A DNA stretch of 64,000 nucleotides, taken from assembly GCF_003416765.1 (NCBI RefSeq), contig NZ_QSNG01000001.1, positions 1,762,742-1,826,741 on the forward strand, given 5' to 3'. The position numbers were made by a program, and so were the translations under genes. Below the pieces are notes generated by a model. The model did not search any database. It was given only the letters and a program-made list of their open reading frames with translations, and was not told where the DNA came from. Shown here piece after piece: positions 44,214 to 53,012 of the stretch. Numbering within the stretch: position 1 is the stretch's first letter; each line of letters starts with the position of its first letter. Origin of the DNA: Paratractidigestivibacter faecalis. GTDB taxonomy: Bacteria; Actinomycetota; Coriobacteriia; Coriobacteriales; Atopobiaceae.

Positions 44214-45167
44214 TTAGTTCAGAGCGTGCTCGATGGCCGCGAAATCGGCCTTCTCGAGCGTGGGGTTGGCCTGACCAAAGACGTTGACGCCAGCGTCGTG
44301 CAGCTTCTTTGCCGCGGCGAACTCCTCGGCGGTGGTGTACACCTGCGGGATGATGGCAACGTACTTCTCGCCGGGCTTCTTGTTTACGCCGGCGGTGCCG
44401 ATGTTGAGCTTGCTGAACTTGCGGGCATCGTCGAGCAGGCTGTACAGACGCTCGGCGTCCTCGACGGTCTGGGTAACCACAAAGATCCTCTTGCCGTCGT
44501 TGACGGGGTTGTTGAGGGCCTTGGCGGCCTTCTCGATAGGCTTGATGAAGAGCTTCACGCCTGCGGGCTTGGCCAGCTTGAGGGCGTTTTTCTTGAAGTC
44601 GTCGGCAGCGGCGGCGTCATTGGCAACGAGGATGGTCTCCGGCGCCAGGTGAGAAGTCCAAGCAACCGCGACCAGGCCATGAATAAGACGGTCGTCGGCG
44701 CGAACGAGCACGATTGACGGCTTGCCCTTGCCAGCCTTTGCGGATGCCTTGGCGACAGGGTCCTTGGCAGCCGGAGCCACGGGCTTGACATCCTGCGCCA
44801 ACGGCAGCATGAGCTGCTCGCGAGCGTTGGCCACCGTCGCGGCCAGAGCGCCGTAAGTGACGTCGTCACTATAGGCAAGCTCGAGCATAAACGGCATGTT
44901 CACGCCGCTGACCAGCATAAACCCGTATTCGTCGGCCAGCTTCATGGCCACCTGGTTGACAGAACCGCCGGGGATGTCGGTGCAAACCACCACAGGCTCG
45001 CCCTTGGGCAGCGCATCGAGCTGCTCGCGGAGCTCGCGCTCGAACTCCTGGCTCTGGACGTACCCGTTGAGGAAGTGGACGTTGTCTGCGTCCGCTTTGA
45101 AGAACTTCACGGCCTGCGCGAAACCTTCCGCGAGCGTGGAGTGGGTGGCGACGAGGATCTGGCTCAT
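44214..45167 (-). CDS. PTS mannose-family EIIAB fusion
   Basis: A 317-residue cytoplasmic phosphocarrier. The EIIA domain (1 to about 125) has active His9 (ILVATHSTLAEG), then an Ala/Lys/Pro linker (about 126-150) and an EIIB domain with active His163 (VRADDRLIHGLVAVAW). The layout is that of ManX. GGAGG lies before ATG 45167. Phosphate would pass from HPr to His9 to His163 to the sugar carried by EIIC/EIID. Confidence 0.94.
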   Translation of the reverse strand: MSQILVATHSTLAEGFAQAVKFFKADADNVHFLNGYVQSQEFERELREQLDALPKGEPVVVCTDIPGGSVNQVAMKLADEYGFMLVSGVNMPFMLELAYSDDVTYGALAATVANAREQLMLPLAQDVKPVAPAAKDPVAKASAKAGKGKPSIVLVRADDRLIHGLVAVAWTSHLAPETILVANDAAAADDFKKNALKLAKPAGVKLFIKPIEKAAKALNNPVNDGKRIFVVTQTVEDAERLYSLLDDARKFSKLNIGTAGVNKKPGEKYVAIIPQVYTTAEEFAAAKKLHDAGVNVFGQANPTLEKADFAAIEHALN

Positions 45168-45181
45168 ACGAATGCCTCCGC

Positions 45182-46288
45182 TTAGTCGAGGTGGGCGAAC
45201 GAGGTGCGGTTTGCCGGGCGGTAGCGCGTGTCGATCTTTGCGTTGATGCAGTTGCGACAGGAGATGATTTGGAACGGGATTGCCATCGCCAGCGGGGTGA
45301 GCTCGTCAGAGATCTCCTCCTCGAAGCAGATGGACTTCGGGCCGAACTCGCCCTTGTGGTCGCCGCAAGTGACGACAAAGACGTGCTCGGTCACCTTGTT
45401 GTCCTCGTACCACTTGAGGAAGGACGGAATGCGCTCGATACCGGGGCCGTCGGGGGCGACAAAGAATGTGTAGTTGTTCTCGTCGAGGGCATAGTGCGGG
45501 CCGTGGATCATCTCCTCGAGCTCGTAACCGCGAACCGGCTTGTGGTAGGTCTCGTTCATCTTGAGCTCGGCCTCCTCGGCGGTGCAGACGTTGATGCCGT
45601 AGGTGCACACATAGCCGCGGGTAAGGGCCATGAGCTCAAAGACGTTCTCGTCGTACCAGGCGTCCGCCTGCTCAACGAGGTGGTCGTAGGACTCGGCGAG
45701 GGCGCGCGCCGCCTCAAGACGAGCCTTAAAGGAAGCGTCGTCGATGGTGCCGAGGGCGTGACCGGCGGACATGGCCAGCAGGTAGCCCTCAAAGAGGCTG
45801 ACCTGATAGCCGCGGGTCTCGACGTGGACCTCCTCCTTGCCGGTGAGCAGGCGGATGGCGGAGTCGACGGACTCGGTCACGGGGCTGTCCATAACATCGG
45901 TAAGCGCGAGGGCGCAGAAGCCCGCCTCGTGGGCGCGGCGCATGACGTCGATGGTCGAGACGGAGGTGCCGGACTGAGAAACGCCGATGACCAGGACCTG
46001 ATCGGGGCGATAGGCGCCGGAGGTTGCGATGTCGCTCTCGTCAAAGCGGGTCGGGAAGCCCGCGGAGGCCTCGACCTTGCAGTAGCGCTGGAACAGCGTG
46101 GCGATGTAAAGGGAGGCGTTGTAGCTGGTGCCGGAGCCCACGAGATAGACGCGCTTAAAGTCGTGGCTCTTCATGAGATCGACGAAGGGGTCACAGAACA
46201 GGGCACGCTCCTTGTAGGCATTGCGCAGCGCGTGGCCCGTGTCCTTGATGTAGCCGTACATGCTGGGGTCGTCGAGCTTGGTAATCAT
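45182..46288 (-). CDS. SIS-domain sugar isomerase/deglycase (GlmS-C/FrlB-like)
   Basis: A 368-residue protein with two SIS domains. Sugar-phosphate loops are seen in VYLVGSGTSYNASLYIA (47-63) and VLVIGVSQSGTSVSTIDVM (98-116), and ELEEMIHGPHYALDE marks the second domain. Without a glutaminase domain it is not GlmS. In PTS-linked clusters such proteins deglycate fructoselysine- or glucoselysine-6-phosphate or isomerise amino sugar phosphates, so it probably processes the product of the adjacent PTS. First gene of the leftward operon; GGGAGGC precedes ATG 46288. Confidence 0.85.
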   Translation of the reverse strand: MITKLDDPSMYGYIKDTGHALRNAYKERALFCDPFVDLMKSHDFKRVYLVGSGTSYNASLYIATLFQRYCKVEASAGFPTRFDESDIATSGAYRPDQVLVIGVSQSGTSVSTIDVMRRAHEAGFCALALTDVMDSPVTESVDSAIRLLTGKEEVHVETRGYQVSLFEGYLLAMSAGHALGTIDDASFKARLEAARALAESYDHLVEQADAWYDENVFELMALTRGYVCTYGINVCTAEEAELKMNETYHKPVRGYELEEMIHGPHYALDENNYTFFVAPDGPGIERIPSFLKWYEDNKVTEHVFVVTCGDHKGEFGPKSICFEEEISDELTPLAMAIPFQIISCRNCINAKIDTRYRPANRTSFAHLD

Positions 46289-46599
46289 AGTGCCTCCCGT
46301 TTGGTGGTCGTCAGTCTCGCTCGTGTTTTCCGTGCTTGACGTATTTGTATATATATAGACTTGCTTTGTAATGGCAATAGCGGATGAGCGGTATTATTCA
46401 GCCGGTAAGCGGCATTTTACCAGTTGGTAATGGTTCAATATGGACCTCCCGACACTTGAGAATCCTCCGGACACGAATCATATCCCGGTTATCTTTTGAT
46501 ATCTATTGCACTTCTTTTCTTCTTTGTTACAGATTTGTCTATATATTTCATCGACGATTGTGTACCTTTGTGCCAAGCAATACATGAAGGAGGCGCACT
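46289..46599. promoter_or_regulatory. Divergent control region between the SIS/PTS operon and gntR
   Basis: A 311-base AT-rich gap. TTTGTATATATATAGAC (46344-46360) and the similar TTTGTCTATATATTTC (46534-46549) lie near the two ends, and TTACCA-GT-TGGTAA (46417-46430) is a palindrome in the middle. All are candidate GntR sites. Promoter boxes could not be assigned with confidence among the many AT-rich hexamers. Confidence 0.45.
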
Positions 46600-47313
46600 T
46601 TGTCCAAGGAACCTAAATACCGGCAGGTCGAGGAGAGCATCCGCCAGATGATCCAGCTCGGCACGCTTAAGGTCGGGGATCAGATTCCCACCGAGGAGGA
46701 GCTGTGCGAGAAGTTCGGGTTCTCGCGCATGACGGTTAACAAGGCCCTCTCGAACCTCTCTGCAAGCGGATATATCGAGCGCGTCCCCGGACGAGGTAGC
46801 TTCGTACGGCGTCACCATGTGGATAAGAGCCTCTCTGCCGGCACGAGCTTCACAGAGGACATGGCGGCGATTGGGCTCAAGGCCGGCTCCAAGCTCCTCA
46901 CGTACGAGGTCGTCCCTGCCTCCACTTACCCCAAGGCCCAAGAAGCGCTCGAGCTCACCGACGATGACCTCATCCACCACTTCGTGCGTCTGCGCACCGG
47001 CGACGACATTCCCGTGGCTATCAGCGACACCTGCATCTCGGCGGCGGTCATCCCCGCAATCAGCGTTGAGTGCCTCAACGGCTCGTTTTACGAGTACGTG
47101 CGCTCACTCGGCATCAACACCGGTCTGTGCCGCATGTCCATAAGTGCCGTCATCCCGACCCCCGAGCAGCAAAACCTACTGCGCGCCAAGGACATCGCCC
47201 TTCTGGCGGTACGTCACACCACCTGCGCCGATATCGGCGGTGAGCAGGTGCCGTACGAGTACATCACCACGTACTACAACGGCGACTCCTACACCTACGA
47301 CTACACGATATAG
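46600..47313 (+). CDS. GntR/HutC-family transcriptional regulator
   Basis: A 237-residue regulator: winged helix (KYRQVEESIRQMI, SRMTVNKALSNLSASGYIER) in residues 1-70 and a UTRA effector-binding domain (about 90-237). The start is TTG at 46600, supported by GGAGG five bases upstream. It is divergent from the SIS-EIIAB-EIIC-EIID operon and most likely controls it in response to a phosphorylated sugar. Confidence 0.9.
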   Translation: MSKEPKYRQVEESIRQMIQLGTLKVGDQIPTEEELCEKFGFSRMTVNKALSNLSASGYIERVPGRGSFVRRHHVDKSLSAGTSFTEDMAAIGLKAGSKLLTYEVVPASTYPKAQEALELTDDDLIHHFVRLRTGDDIPVAISDTCISAAVIPAISVECLNGSFYEYVRSLGINTGLCRMSISAVIPTPEQQNLLRAKDIALLAVRHTTCADIGGEQVPYEYITTYYNGDSYTYDYTI

Positions 47314-47362
47314 CCAGAAGAACACGTCGGCTACCGGCGCAAACGCGTAGAAAGGGATCGTC

Positions 47363-48406
47363 GTGAAGCTGCCCAGCGTACTCGCCTCCGCCCGCGACGG
47401 AAGGAGCGCGCCCGCCACACCTGTCGAAAACCTGAGCGACTTCGAGGTTGCGCCCCATGAGGCAGAGCCCGCGTTCGAGGGAGCCTCCCTCATTCATGGT
47501 GCGGCGCTGCTTACGCCCGAGGAAGACGCGAGGAGCACCCGCACCATCGAGCGACGCGACAGCGTCGGCGCCGCAAAGACAGCCGTCGTGTTGAACTTTG
47601 CCGTGATTATGGCGGCTATCGCCTATGTGCTGTTCACCGCGCCGAACAACTTGGCGCTCGGCGGTGCGTCGGGCCTCTCCATCGTGATCGCGGGGCTCGT
47701 TCCGGGATTGCCCAGCGCCGTCGCGCTCTGGGGAGTGAATCTTGCGTGCATCGTCATCGGGTCGGTGCTTACCGGAAAGAGGGCTGTCGCATGGAGCGTC
47801 GCAGCATCGCTCGCGCTCTCCGCGTACGTATCGCTCTTTTCGCAGGTCATGCCCATTGTCAGCTCGATAACAGGCGACCTGTGGATTGACCTTCTGTGCG
47901 CCGTGGTCTTAACCGCCGTAAGCGCAGCAATGGCCTATAGCGTCGGCGCCTCCACAGGCGGGACAGACATCATCATCGTTGCGCTTGCCAAGCGCACGAG
48001 CCTGACAACGGGCATAGCGACACTGCTCGTCAATTCGACGTCAGTCGTAGGGAGTCTATTGCTGTTTGACCTGCGCACGGGCATCTACTGCGTAATCGGT
48101 CTGCTCATCATGACGGTTGTAGTCAACGGCGTGCTCGACGGCATGAAGCAGCACAAGGTCGTGACCGTGATTTGCAAGCAGCCGGCGCGCGTAGAGGAGT
48201 TCATCATCCGCGATCTCCAGCGAACCGCGACCATCTCGGAGGCGTACGGCGCGTACTCGGGCAATAAAGTGACCTCGATCATGACGGTACTCAACCCACG
48301 CGAGACGCTGCGGCTCGAGAAGCACATCCGCGGGATCGACCCGACGGCCTTCATCACCTACGTGAACACGTCGCAGATCACCGGACGCGGATTCAGACTG
48401 GTCTAA
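47363..48406 (+). CDS. YitT-family membrane protein (DUF161/DUF2179)
   Basis: A 347-residue protein. Residues 1-70 are a hydrophilic extension, residues about 72-255 contain five or six membrane segments with the YitT signature LALGGASGLSIVIAGL, and residues about 265-347 are a DUF2179 domain ending GRGFRLV. Function of the family is not established. GTG 47363 with AGAAAGGG upstream is the likely start. It follows gntR by 49 bases and so shares its regulation. Confidence 0.85.
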   Translation: MKLPSVLASARDGRSAPATPVENLSDFEVAPHEAEPAFEGASLIHGAALLTPEEDARSTRTIERRDSVGAAKTAVVLNFAVIMAAIAYVLFTAPNNLALGGASGLSIVIAGLVPGLPSAVALWGVNLACIVIGSVLTGKRAVAWSVAASLALSAYVSLFSQVMPIVSSITGDLWIDLLCAVVLTAVSAAMAYSVGASTGGTDIIIVALAKRTSLTTGIATLLVNSTSVVGSLLLFDLRTGIYCVIGLLIMTVVVNGVLDGMKQHKVVTVICKQPARVEEFIIRDLQRTATISEAYGAYSGNKVTSIMTVLNPRETLRLEKHIRGIDPTAFITYVNTSQITGRGFRLV

Positions 48407-48417
48407 GTGCAAGCTCC

Positions 48418-48445
48418 TGCGCGCTTTCCGCCTCCGGGCCACGCC
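48418..48445. repeat. 28-bp direct repeat, right copy, at the PTS-module boundary
   Basis: It matches 42401-42428 with one mismatch. A second short match, GGCGCCTTACGCCAAGC (48452-48468), resembles the 3' end of the EIID gene (42503-42519, one mismatch), so the copy seems to be a shortened duplicate of the left boundary. Confidence 0.78.
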
Positions 48446-48483
48446 GGAGCGGGCGCCTTACGCCAAGCAGGCCCGCCGCCCTC

Positions 48484-51400
48484 CTACTCGTCCACCTCGT
48501 CATCGCCGCCGACCTGCTCCAGGACGCCGACGGCGGCGGGCATGACCTCGCCGTCGCCGCGATGGAAGGGATAGGCCAGCTTGTGGCTCTTGGGGTAGTT
48601 GAGCGCGCCCTGCCCGCGGAGCTTGAGCGCCACGTCGCGCGGGACCTCTATGCCCTGGTAGATGAGGCGGCCGTTGGTCAGGCTCACGCTCGTCACGCCC
48701 AGGCGCTGGCCGCGGATGCGGATGCGCGCGCGGTCAAAGAGGTTGCGGCCGGCCAGCGGCAGCGCGCCAAAGCTGTCCTCGGTCTCCTTCTGCAGCTCGT
48801 CCACCTCGGCCAGGTCCACGGCGGCCGCCAGCTTGCGGTAGACCAGCACGCGGCGGTCCACCTCGGGCAGGTACTCCTCGGCCAGGTAGAAGTCGGCCGG
48901 AAGGTTGATGGTGACCTCGGCCTCCTCGACCTCGCGCGTCTCGCCGCGCGCCTCGGCCACGGCCTCGCCCAGCATCTGGGTGAAGAGGTCAAAGCCCACG
49001 GAGCTGAGGTTGCCGTGCTGCTCGGCGCCCATGAGCGAGCCCGCGCCGCGGATCTCCAGGTCGCGCATGGCAATCTTCATGCCGCTGCCCAGGTCCTGGT
49101 ACTCGTTGATGGCCGTCAGGCGGTCGGTCGCCTCGGGCGTGAGGGGCGTCTCGCCGGGGAACATGAAGTACGCGTAGGCCTGCGTGCGACCGCGGCCCAC
49201 GCGGCCCTTGAGCTGGTAGAGCTGGGCCAGGCCCAGGCGCTGGGAGTCCTCGATGATGAGCGTGTTGGTGTGCGGGTTGTCGATGCCGCTCTCGATGATG
49301 GTCGTCGCCACCAGCACGTCTATCTCGTGCTCGGCAAACTCCAGCATCACGTCCTCGACCTCGCGTGCGGTCATCTTGCCGTGCGCCACGCCGATGCGGG
49401 CCTCGGGCGCCGCCTCGCGCACGCGCTCCACCGCGTCGTCGATGGTGTGAACGCGGTTGCTCACGTAGTAGACCTGCCCGTGGCGGCCCATCTCCTGGCG
49501 GATGGCGGCGCTCACCAGGTCGGGGTCGTACTCCCCCACCGTGACCTTGACCGGCAGGCGGCCCGGCGGCGGCGTCATGATGAGGCTCATGTCGCGCACG
49601 CCGCTCATGACCATCTGCATGGTGCGCGGGATGGGCGTGGCCGAGAGCGTCAGCACGTCCACCTGCTCGCGCATGTTCTTGAGCTGCTCCTTGTGCTGCA
49701 CGCCAAAGCGCTGCTCCTCGTCGATGACAACCATGCCCAGGTCATGGGGGTTGACGTCGGCAGACAGCAGGCGGTGCGTACCAATGAGCACGTCCACCGA
49801 GCCCTCCGCAAAGCCCTCCAGCGCCCGCCTCTGCTGGGCCGGCGTCACAAACCTGGAGAGCACGGCCACCTTGAGGTCAAACGGTGCAAACCGCGAGAAG
49901 AACGTCTCGTAGTGCTGCTGCGCCAGGATGGTGGTGGGGCACAGCACCATGACCTGCTTGCCGTCCTGGCAGCACTTGAAGGCCGCGCGCAGGGCCACCT
50001 CGGTCTTGCCGAAGCCCACGTCTCCGCAGAGCAGGCGGTCCATGGGCTTTCTGGCCTCCATGTCGGCCTTGATGTCGGCCACGGCGCTTGCCTGGTCGGG
50101 CGTAAGCTCGTAGCTGAAGCTGGACTCCATCTCCTGCTGGACGGGGGTGTCCAGGCCAAAGGCGTAGCCGCTGACGGAAGCACGGCGCGTGTAGAGGTCC
50201 ACCAGGTCAAACGCCAGCTTCTTGGCGCTCTTGCGGGCCTTGCCGGTGGCGCGGCTCCAGTCGGCGGTGTTCAGGCGCGTGAGGCGTGGGCTCTTGCCGT
50301 CCGGGCCCACGTAGCGCGTGATGCGGTCCACCTGCTCAAGAGGCACGTAGAGCTTGTCGCCGCCCGCGTACTCAAGCAGGAAGTAGTCGCGGTCCTTGCC
50401 GGCCACGTCCTGGCGCACGATGTCGGCAAAGAGGGCGATGCCGTGCGTGGCGTGGACGACGTAGTCTCCCGGCTTGAAGGGGAAGGTCACGCTCGTGGGG
50501 TCTACGCGACGCGCGCGGCGGCGGGACTTTGCCGTGCGGGAGCTGAGGTCGCTCACCGAGAAGACCGCCAGGCCCGCGGACGGGATGACGATGCCCGCCG
50601 GCACCGGCGCGTCAAAGAACGTGACCTGGCCGCGCGGCAGGGGCCGGCCGGAGTCGGGCGCCGCCGGGTCCGTGATGCGGCAGGCGTTGTCCTCGGCCGA
50701 GCCCAGGGACTCCGCAAACGGGATGGACTCGTCATTGAAGCGCAGCTCAAGGGCCTTGCGGGCCGCTCGATCCGGCACGGCAAAGAGCACCGAGCCGTTG
50801 TCTGCCAGAAGCTGGCGCACACGACCCAGCAGCTTGGCGTCGGAGCCCGCGATGCCCGGCTGGCGCACGGGCAGCTCCGCCGTCACGGCACCGGACCCCG
50901 CACGCAGGATGGACGAGAAGGAAAGCCTCTGCTGGCGGCCAAAGTCCATCTGGCGCGGCGGCGTGTAGAGCCCCTCGGTGCTGACGTGGGCGCTTCCGGC
51001 GGCGACCATGACCTCGTCCATGGCGCGCATGCAGTCGTCAAAGAGGGCGCGCGGCTCGGCCAGGACCACCAGGGCCTCCTCGCACATGTGCTCCAGCGGC
51101 GAGGCGCTGCCGCCGTAGAGCACGGGCAGGTAGCGCTCCAGGGTAGGCTGCGGGGCGCGGCGCTCAATGAGGTCCAGGTCGGCAGCTATGCGGTCGTCGT
51201 TCTGGGCGCGGTTGTACAGGGCGCGGGAGGCGCGGCGCACCGTCTCGTCCGTGAAGGCCATCTCGCGGCAGGGGCTCACCGTGACGGACTCCAGCTCGCC
51301 GATGGTCTGGCCCGTGGAGGGCACCATGCGGCGGATGCGGTCGATCTCGTCGCCAAAGAACTCCAGGCGCACGGGCGAGGTGGACTGGGCGGGCCAGACG

Positions 51401-51945
51401 TCCACCACGTCGCCGTGGACGTGGAAGGCGCCGGCCGCGTCCGCCTCGCCGTTGTCCGCGTAGCCCATGCCGACGAGAAGCGCCGGCACGTCCTCGAAGG
51501 GCACCTCGTCCCCCACGGCAAACGTGCTGGAGGCAAAGTAGCCGCTGCCCACGGGCGGCACGCGGCGCAAAAGTGCGTGGGCGCTGGCCACCACCAGGCA
51601 CTTCTCGCCAGAGGCAAGGCGGCTCACGGCCTGGCAGCGCGCGCCGATGACGGCGTCGTCCGGGGCAGCCTCCGACCAGGGACGGTCCTTGCGCTCCGGG
51701 TAGCGGCAGACCATGTCCTGGCCCAGCCATGCGGCAAGCGAGCGCGCCGTGCGGTCGGCCGCCTCCTCGCCGGAGACCACCAGGAGGCACGGCCGCGGGT
51801 CCTTGGCCCAGAGCGCGGCCAGCACCAGCGGGCGGGCGGACTGCGCCACGGCCAGCGTGGCGTCGTTTCCGGCAGCAAGCTCCCTCAGCAGGGGCGCCAT
51901 CTCGGGCGCGGCCAGCAGTCGGCGAGAAACGCGGTTGATGAACAT
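48484..51945 (-). CDS. mfd: Transcription-repair coupling factor Mfd
   Basis: A 1153-residue Mfd that removes stalled RNA polymerase and recruits UvrA. The UvrB-like N-terminal module, RNA polymerase interaction domain (YVVHATHGIALFADI region), translocase P-loop GDVGFGKT at 641-648, DEEQ box, VGRGRTQAYAYFM motif VI and C-terminal D7 domain are all present. ATG 51945 (MFINRV) has GAAAGG 8 bases before it; a longer frame upstream lacks one. It is monocistronic, and mazG would be its left neighbour without the PTS module. Confidence 0.95.
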   Translation of the reverse strand: MFINRVSRRLLAAPEMAPLLRELAAGNDATLAVAQSARPLVLAALWAKDPRPCLLVVSGEEAADRTARSLAAWLGQDMVCRYPERKDRPWSEAAPDDAVIGARCQAVSRLASGEKCLVVASAHALLRRVPPVGSGYFASSTFAVGDEVPFEDVPALLVGMGYADNGEADAAGAFHVHGDVVDVWPAQSTSPVRLEFFGDEIDRIRRMVPSTGQTIGELESVTVSPCREMAFTDETVRRASRALYNRAQNDDRIAADLDLIERRAPQPTLERYLPVLYGGSASPLEHMCEEALVVLAEPRALFDDCMRAMDEVMVAAGSAHVSTEGLYTPPRQMDFGRQQRLSFSSILRAGSGAVTAELPVRQPGIAGSDAKLLGRVRQLLADNGSVLFAVPDRAARKALELRFNDESIPFAESLGSAEDNACRITDPAAPDSGRPLPRGQVTFFDAPVPAGIVIPSAGLAVFSVSDLSSRTAKSRRRARRVDPTSVTFPFKPGDYVVHATHGIALFADIVRQDVAGKDRDYFLLEYAGGDKLYVPLEQVDRITRYVGPDGKSPRLTRLNTADWSRATGKARKSAKKLAFDLVDLYTRRASVSGYAFGLDTPVQQEMESSFSYELTPDQASAVADIKADMEARKPMDRLLCGDVGFGKTEVALRAAFKCCQDGKQVMVLCPTTILAQQHYETFFSRFAPFDLKVAVLSRFVTPAQQRRALEGFAEGSVDVLIGTHRLLSADVNPHDLGMVVIDEEQRFGVQHKEQLKNMREQVDVLTLSATPIPRTMQMVMSGVRDMSLIMTPPPGRLPVKVTVGEYDPDLVSAAIRQEMGRHGQVYYVSNRVHTIDDAVERVREAAPEARIGVAHGKMTAREVEDVMLEFAEHEIDVLVATTIIESGIDNPHTNTLIIEDSQRLGLAQLYQLKGRVGRGRTQAYAYFMFPGETPLTPEATDRLTAINEYQDLGSGMKIAMRDLEIRGAGSLMGAEQHGNLSSVGFDLFTQMLGEAVAEARGETREVEEAEVTINLPADFYLAEEYLPEVDRRVLVYRKLAAAVDLAEVDELQKETEDSFGALPLAGRNLFDRARIRIRGQRLGVTSVSLTNGRLIYQGIEVPRDVALKLRGQGALNYPKSHKLAYPFHRGDGEVMPAAVGVLEQVGGDDEVDE

Positions 51946-52042
51946 GAACGGGGCCTTTCGCACGCAAAGCGGCCGAGGTTCCACGGAACCCCGGCTCGCT
52001 CGTTAGGTTTTATCTGCGGTTATTGTAGCCGAGAAGCCCCAG

Positions 52043-52930
52043 TTACTCGCTCATGGCCTCCTCGAAGGCGGAGGCAAAGCGCGGGTCGGCCTGTGCCATG
52101 CGGGCGTTGGTGGCAATCCAGCCCGCGACGGTGCCCGTGTCGTAGCCCTCCTTGGGGTCGATGACCAGGGCGTAGAACTCCTCCTCGGCCAGGCAGCGCT
52201 CCATGGCGTCGGTAAGCTGGATCTCGTTGCCGGCACCCGGCTTCTGGTCCTTCAGCAGCTCCATGACGCGCGGGGAGAGCAGGTAGCGACCGACGATGAA
52301 CAGGCGGCTGGGAGCAAGGGCGGCCTTGGGCTTCTCGACCATGCCGGTGAGCTTCCAGACAGCGCCCTCGTCGTTCTCACCAGCCTCGGGGAACTCGGCG
52401 ATGGAGCCCACCTGCTTGCCGGCGATGATGCCGTAGCGGCTGACCTCCTCCTCCGGGCACGGGGCAACGGCGATGACGGACGCGCCGCCGTGGGCCTTGG
52501 AGACCTCCATCATGCGGGGCAGGATCTTCTTGTCGGGCACCATGTAGTCGCCCAGGAGCACGAAGAAGGGCTCGTCGCCGGTGGCGTAGGAGGCACAGCG
52601 GATGGCGTGGCCCAGGCCCAGGGGCTCGCTCTGGAAGCAGAAGTCCACGGGGAGGGACCCGGCCTCCTTGACGGCGTCGGCGTAGGCCTCCTTGCCGCGG
52701 GAGCGCAGCAGGTCCTCAAGGGCCAGGTCAGGGGTGAAGTAGCTCATGATCTGGGGCTTGGCCTGGGAAGAGACGATGATGCACTCGTCCACCTCCTCAG
52801 GCGCCAGGGCCTCCTCGACGACGTACTGGATGACCGGCTTGTCCAGCACCGGCAGCATCTCCTTGGGCGTCACCTTGGTGCCCGGCAGGAAGCGGGTGCC
52901 CAGGCCGGCGGCGGGGATGATTGACTTCAT
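52043..52930 (-). CDS. galU: UTP--glucose-1-phosphate uridylyltransferase
   Basis: A 295-residue GalU making UDP-glucose. Nucleotide loop IPAAGLGTRFLPGTKVTPKE (5-24), DKPVIQYVVEEAL, the FCFQSEPLGLGHA segment and VEKPK are clear. GAGAGGAGCG precedes ATG 52930. It follows the glycogen cluster in the same direction, 82 bases after the amylase-amylomaltase gene, linking glucose 1-phosphate to UDP-sugars. Confidence 0.95.
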   Translation of the reverse strand: MKSIIPAAGLGTRFLPGTKVTPKEMLPVLDKPVIQYVVEEALAPEEVDECIIVSSQAKPQIMSYFTPDLALEDLLRSRGKEAYADAVKEAGSLPVDFCFQSEPLGLGHAIRCASYATGDEPFFVLLGDYMVPDKKILPRMMEVSKAHGGASVIAVAPCPEEEVSRYGIIAGKQVGSIAEFPEAGENDEGAVWKLTGMVEKPKAALAPSRLFIVGRYLLSPRVMELLKDQKPGAGNEIQLTDAMERCLAEEEFYALVIDPKEGYDTGTVAGWIATNARMAQADPRFASAFEEAMSE

Positions 52931-53012
52931 GTTGCGCTCCTCTCGTCTTATAACGAGCTTTGCTTGCTTGCCTCGTGGCGCCGAGGCGCCAAATACTCTC
53001 AACTGCCCTAGG

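Noticed and set aside
45182-46288. Calling the SIS protein GlmS
   Set aside because: It lacks the N-terminal glutamine amidotransferase domain with its Cys1 nucleophile and is in a PTS operon.
48562-52164. Very long open frame antisense to mfd (about 1200 codons), and similar ones opposite clpC, glgP, lysS, cysS and galU
   Set aside because: They are mirror frames caused by high GC at third codon positions. They show no family motifs and have low-complexity Gly/Val/Ala/Leu composition, while the opposite strand encodes clear enzymes.
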